64,000 bases of DNA from assembly GCA_009993605.1 (NCBI GenBank), contig JAACTB010000016.1:22699-86698 (forward strand). The letters run 5' to 3'. A model generated the notes under the pieces. The model was not told the origin of the DNA. It ran no database searches and saw only the letters and a program-made list of their open reading frames with translations. This document shows positions 60,954 to 64,000 of this stretch, piece by piece. Numbering within the stretch: position 1 is the stretch's first letter; each line of letters starts with the position of its first letter. Made by a program: the position numbers and the translations under genes. The DNA is from Erythrobacter sp. (lineage in GTDB: Bacteria; Pseudomonadota; Alphaproteobacteria; Sphingomonadales; Sphingomonadaceae).

Positions 60954-61877
60954 TCAGGATTGGCCGGGCCAGGTGTATCCGGGCCCCGACCGCATCGTAT
61001 AACGCAGCCGGGTGGTAAAGAACGACGCCATGGGACGTCCGGCCTCGTCGATCGCAGGTTCGAAGACCGCGCGCTGTTTCACGTCCATGCAGGCCGCGTC
61101 TCCGAAGCTTTCGGCCACGGTCATGTTGGTGACCACGCAATCCGTCACCGCGCCTTGTGCATCGACCATGATGCGAAGGTGCAGATCGGCCTGTTCGCCG
61201 TTGCGCAGCGCGCGTTGCGGATATTTGTCGATGAGGATGCGCTCGATCACGGGCGCGTTTGTCAGGCGAGGCGCGATTGCGCGCTCCGCCTGACGCTCCA
61301 GATCCACGCCCCACGACTTGACGAGATCGTCCATGCAGGCATTCATCGAACGATAGAGCGGCGCGAGCTGACCCGTTTCGAGCGTGATCGTGCCGACGCG
61401 CGGAGCGTCGATCTCGAGCGAGGCTTGCCCGTCCACCTCTGCGGGATCGAGCCGGGGAAGGCCATTTCTGCGCTCACGATCGTCGATGGCGGGTTGTGGG
61501 CGGTCTTTCCGGTCGGTGTCGATCTCGCCATTGCTGGCCAGCGCGTTCCCGTGCCCATCCAGGGACATTCCGCGAACCGAGAGAGGCGTCCAGTCCCCGG
61601 ACGAACCGTATCGCCACGATGCTTGCGAATTCTTCTGCAATTTCTTCAGCGGCTTGCCCGCAACGATCCAGCGCAGTTCGGCATCCGGCGCGTATTGTTC
61701 GAAGAACAGGACCGTCCGCTCGTCACCCTCGCCGAAGAAGCGGCCGATGCGACAGCGCTCCTTCTCGTATTCGAGCACCCATTTGCTCGACGGGGCGAGC
61801 GAAAGCGTATCCGCCGCCGCAGCGGGCGATACCGAAAGGGGAGCGACGCAGAGCAGCGTCAGGAATAAGGACCGCAC
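60954..61877 (-). CDS. Secreted protein with TonB-C-like C-terminal domain (paralogue B)
   Basis: A 307-aa periplasmic protein of unknown role. Start is a GTG at 61877 with GAGGG upstream, giving a signal peptide (SLFLTLLCVAPLSVSPAAAA). Seen: an N-terminal domain with SKWVLEYEKERCRIGRFFG and VLFFEQYAPDAELRWIVAG, and a C-terminal domain with DKYPQRALRNGEQADLHLRI and FEPAIDEAGRPMASFFTTRL, resembling the TonB C-terminal fold. No TonB membrane anchor or Pro-rich rod is present. Tandem with a related gene 14 bases upstream. Confidence 0.82.
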   Translation of the reverse strand: MRSLFLTLLCVAPLSVSPAAAADTLSLAPSSKWVLEYEKERCRIGRFFGEGDERTVLFFEQYAPDAELRWIVAGKPLKKLQKNSQASWRYGSSGDWTPLSVRGMSLDGHGNALASNGEIDTDRKDRPQPAIDDRERRNGLPRLDPAEVDGQASLEIDAPRVGTITLETGQLAPLYRSMNACMDDLVKSWGVDLERQAERAIAPRLTNAPVIERILIDKYPQRALRNGEQADLHLRIMVDAQGAVTDCVVTNMTVAESFGDAACMDVKQRAVFEPAIDEAGRPMASFFTTRLRYTMRSGPGYTWPGQS

Positions 61878-61891
61878 GATACTTATCCCTC

Positions 61892-62836
61892 TCAGCCCGG
61901 GATGCGATAGAGGATACGGGTGACGTAATAGGTGGGTATCGCCGTCCCGGCCGCATCGGTGGCCGGGGTGAATTGCGCGTTCTCGCTGAAGATCGTGCAA
62001 GGATGACGGCGCATGTCGAAATCTTCCGCCAAGGTCTGATTGATCAGGGCGCACTTCTCGACGCTGCCATCGGCTCCGATCGAAAGGCGCAGGTGGAAAT
62101 CCGCCTGAGCACCCTTGCGCAAGGCTTTCGATGGATAATTGCGGATGATCTGACTGACGACAGCGTTCGGATTGAGAAAATTGGGCTGGCGTACCACCTC
62201 GCGCTGGCGCGCGACGTCGAAGCCCCAATGTTCGACCAGATTGGCCATACAGAGGTTCATCGCCTCGAGCGGTTTTTTCATGTCGCCGAGATTGAGGCGG
62301 ACATCGTCGGCTTTGCTGCGGCCGATGTCGAGAAAGGTGATCCCTTCCGCCCCATCGGCGTCGAGATGCGGCAGTCCACGCGGATTGGAAGCGTTATAGG
62401 ATGGGTTCCATTCGCCTTCTTCCTGCGCCTCTAGCGCCCCCTCGTGCGACACGATCGAGGAAACCGAGCGGACGACCGTCCCGAAATCGCCGAAGGTCGA
62501 CGGGAGAAAGTCGAACTGTTCCGCGTCACCGTCGGGTCCGAAGGCGAAGGACGCCGAACGCCGCGATTTGTAGGTCTTGACCGCGTCGCCCGCCACCAGC
62601 CAGGAAACGCTCGTCGACGGATCCCACTGTTCGAACAGGAGCAGGGTCTTGCGATCCTCCGTACCGAAGGTGCGTGCCAACCGGCAATTGTTCTCGCCGA
62701 GGTCCAATTGCCACGGAGCCAGCGGCTCGAGCACGGTGGGTCCATCATCCGCCTGCGCCGCGAAGGCGGGTGGCGGCGGCGCAGCAAGCGTCGAAAGCGC
62801 TGCGCCAGCGAGAATGGCTCGAATCGTCATTTGCAA
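61892..62836 (-). CDS. Secreted protein with TonB-C-like C-terminal domain (paralogue A)
   Basis: A 314-aa periplasmic protein related to the one downstream. Seen: signal peptide ending PPPPAFAAQA (about residue 28), WQLDLGENNCRLARTFG, LLLFEQWDPSTSVSWLVAG, then NYPSKALRKGAQADFHLRLS and FTPATDAAGTAIPTYYVTRI, aligning with its neighbour along the whole length although clearly diverged. One Cys in the first domain and others in the C-terminal half recur in both copies. Co-transcribed with the second copy. Confidence 0.82.
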   Translation of the reverse strand: MQMTIRAILAGAALSTLAAPPPPAFAAQADDGPTVLEPLAPWQLDLGENNCRLARTFGTEDRKTLLLFEQWDPSTSVSWLVAGDAVKTYKSRRSASFAFGPDGDAEQFDFLPSTFGDFGTVVRSVSSIVSHEGALEAQEEGEWNPSYNASNPRGLPHLDADGAEGITFLDIGRSKADDVRLNLGDMKKPLEAMNLCMANLVEHWGFDVARQREVVRQPNFLNPNAVVSQIIRNYPSKALRKGAQADFHLRLSIGADGSVEKCALINQTLAEDFDMRRHPCTIFSENAQFTPATDAAGTAIPTYYVTRILYRIPG

Positions 62837-62918
62837 CCCCCCGGTAATCCGAGCGCAGATTGCCTTCCTACGGCGGTGTTTTGCAATAATTTTTCGAACC
62901 GGATGCGGCGGACATGCG

Positions 62919-62953
62919 AAAAAGGCCGCCGGATCGCTCCGACGGCCTTTTCT
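62919..62953 (-). terminator. Rho-independent terminator of the etf operon
   Basis: On the minus strand the transcript of etfA runs into a near-perfect stem (AAAAGGCCG-x-CGGA with a 4-base TCGC-type loop, one mismatch) followed by a five-T run at 62923-62919. It lies 20 bases after the etfA stop and upstream of the TonB-C paralogue, whose promoter should lie at 62837-62918. Confidence 0.82.
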
Positions 62954-62973
62954 ATTTACTGGCTGGAAGAGTC

Positions 62974-63903
62974 TTACAGCTTCTCGGTCAGTTCCGGCAC
63001 GATCTTGTAGAGATCTCCGACCAGGCCGATATCCGCGACCTGGAAGATCGGAGCGTCCTCGTCCTTGTTGATGGCGATGATGGTCTTGGAATCCTTCATG
63101 CCCGCAAGGTGCTGGATCGCGCCCGAGATACCGATCGCGATATAGACTTCCGGTGCCACGATCTTGCCGGTCTGGCCGACCTGGTAATCGTTGGGGACGT
63201 AGCCTGCATCGACCGCCGCGCGGCTGGCGCCAACGCCCGCGCCGAGCTTGTCGGCGAGCGGCATGATGTATTCCTCGAACGTTTCCGCATCCTTCAAGGC
63301 GCGGCCGCCCGAAACGATCACCTTGGCGCTGGTCAGTTCGGGGCGCTCGCTCTCGGCGATTTCCTGGCTGACGAAGCTCGACAGGCCATCGCCGGTCGGG
63401 CCGGAGACGTCTTCGATTTCGGCAGAGCCGCTCTCGGCGTCGGCCTTCTCGAAGGCAGTGCCGCGAACGGTGACGACCAGCTTCTCGTCGCTCGATTCGA
63501 CCGTCGCGATGGCGTTGCCGGCATAGATCGGACGCGTGAAGGTCTTGTCGCCTTCGACCGAGAGGATGTCCGAGATCTGCATCACGTCGAGCAGGGCGGC
63601 GACGCGCGGCGCGACGTTCTTGCCGGTCGTCGTGGCGGGCGCGACGAAGGCGTCGTGGTGGCCCATGAGATCGACGATCAGCGGCGCGACATTCTCGGCC
63701 AGAGCGTGTTCGTAAGCCGCATCGTCGGCGACGTGGACCTTGCCGACGCCCGCGATCTTAGCGGCCTGTTCCGCCACGGCGCGACAGTTCGCGCCAGCGA
63801 CCAACAGATGGACTTCACCCAATTTGCCCGCAGCGGTCACCGCGGCGAGCGTGGCGTCGGCCATGTTGGTGTTGTCGTGTTCGACCCAAACGAGGGTTTT
63901 CAT
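62974..63903 (-). CDS. etfA: Electron transfer flavoprotein alpha subunit
   Basis: A 309-aa FAD-binding subunit that passes electrons from acyl-CoA and other dehydrogenases to ETF-ubiquinone oxidoreductase. Seen: N-terminal Rossmann-like part ([19 protein letters not shown]), and the C-terminal FAD domain with [18 protein letters not shown] [54 protein letters not shown] and [11 protein letters not shown]. Preceded by etfB. Confidence 0.95.
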   Translation of the reverse strand: MKTLVWVEHDNTNMADATLAAVTAAGKLGEVHLLVAGANCRAVAEQAAKIAGVGKVHVADDAAYEHALAENVAPLIVDLMGHHDAFVAPATTTGKNVAPRVAALLDVMQISDILSVEGDKTFTRPIYAGNAIATVESSDEKLVVTVRGTAFEKADAESGSAEIEDVSGPTGDGLSSFVSQEIAESERPELTSAKVIVSGGRALKDAETFEEYIMPLADKLGAGVGASRAAVDAGYVPNDYQVGQTGKIVAPEVYIAIGISGAIQHLAGMKDSKTIIAINKDEDAPIFQVADIGLVGDLYKIVPELTEKL

Positions 63904-63931
63904 AATCCTATTCCTTCTCGTTCAGCGTGGT

Positions 63932-64000
63932 TCAGGCGATGCCCATCGCCTTGATCTTGGCGACCAGCTCGTCGACATCCGCGACCTTTTCGCCCGCCTG
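63932..64000 (-). CDS. etfB: Electron transfer flavoprotein beta subunit, C-terminal end (cut by window)
   Basis: The last 22 residues of an open frame running in from the right edge read to a TGA at 63932-63934 and end in VDELVAKIKAMGIA, the typical EtfB C-terminus. It is 28 bases before etfA, the usual etfB-etfA order. The rest of the gene is outside the window. Confidence 0.85.
   Translation of the reverse strand, partial: QAGEKVADVDELVAKIKAMGIA

Noticed and set aside
1..64000. tRNA genes, IS elements, prophage, CRISPR, integrase or toxin-antitoxin genes
   Set aside because: Looked for in gaps and among products; nothing with a supportable signature was found.

Overview
The window is high-GC bacterial DNA that looks like an alphaproteobacterium of the order Sphingomonadales, probably near Erythrobacteraceae. 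The basis is inference from gene content: a SciP (DUF1153) CtrA-inhibitor homologue, a bactofilin/M23 pair, the gene order nadD-rsfS-rlmH-envC-like-ctpA-dsbB-coq7, a Coq7-type ubiquinone hydroxylase, and an EtfBA pair. No tRNA, rRNA, IS element, integrase, phage gene or CRISPR array was seen. No stretch longer than 300 bases lacks a gene; the largest gaps are 54714-54975, 4018-4267 and 2588-2819.

Left flank (1-9.1 kb): the end of an acyl-CoA ligase gene, a convergent bactofilin/M23 peptidase pair (peptidoglycan and cell shape), then a plus-strand housekeeping run: nadD, rsfS, rlmH, an EnvC-like degenerate LytM protein, a C-terminal processing protease, dsbB and coq7, plus a small secreted protein of unknown function.

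Centre (9.2-44.6 kb): a large surface-polysaccharide locus. wecB is on the plus strand; 27 tightly packed genes follow on the minus strand, transcribed from 44.56 kb down to 10.38 kb with many 1-10 base overlaps. Reading in transcription order: polymerase/ligase-like protein, Wza, Wzc, a 409-aa unknown, two nucleotide-sugar dehydrogenases (TviB/WbpA type and WecC), AsnB-like amidotransferase, LbH acyltransferase, GT4, C-methyltransferase, CapE/WbjB-type dehydratase, Wzx, Wzy, GT2, RmlD-like reductase, WbpG-HisH-HisF amidotransferase set, a Zn-alcohol-dehydrogenase/Gfo-Idh fusion, heparinase II/III-like protein, WbuB-like GT4, then a PglC-PglD-PglE-PglF-like block, a UDP-glucuronate-epimerase-like protein and a Tat-exported beta-helix protein. 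My reading is a Wzx/Wzy-dependent capsule or exopolysaccharide. One initiating phosphoglycosyltransferase plus three glycosyltransferases would fit a repeat of about four sugars, and four precursor routes are visible: diacetylbacillosamine-like, L-6-deoxy-HexNAc-like, ManNAcA, and GlcNAcA/GalNAcA. Amidation/amidination, acylation and C-methylation enzymes would decorate it. The structure is inferred and not shown by sequence.

Right flank (44.7-64 kb): a minus-strand cbpA-like dnaJ, brkB-family and fabI operon; a plus-strand pdxH, fieF-like and phzF-family operon; a serine hydrolase lipoprotein; mnmA with a co-transcribed unknown gene; a small gene overlapping sciP; a GlsB/YeaQ-type membrane protein with a strong terminator; an RND adaptor/permease pair in which the permease carries an extra membrane insertion; a DUF445 protein; two tandem TonB-C-like periplasmic paralogues; and etfA with the last 22 codons of etfB.
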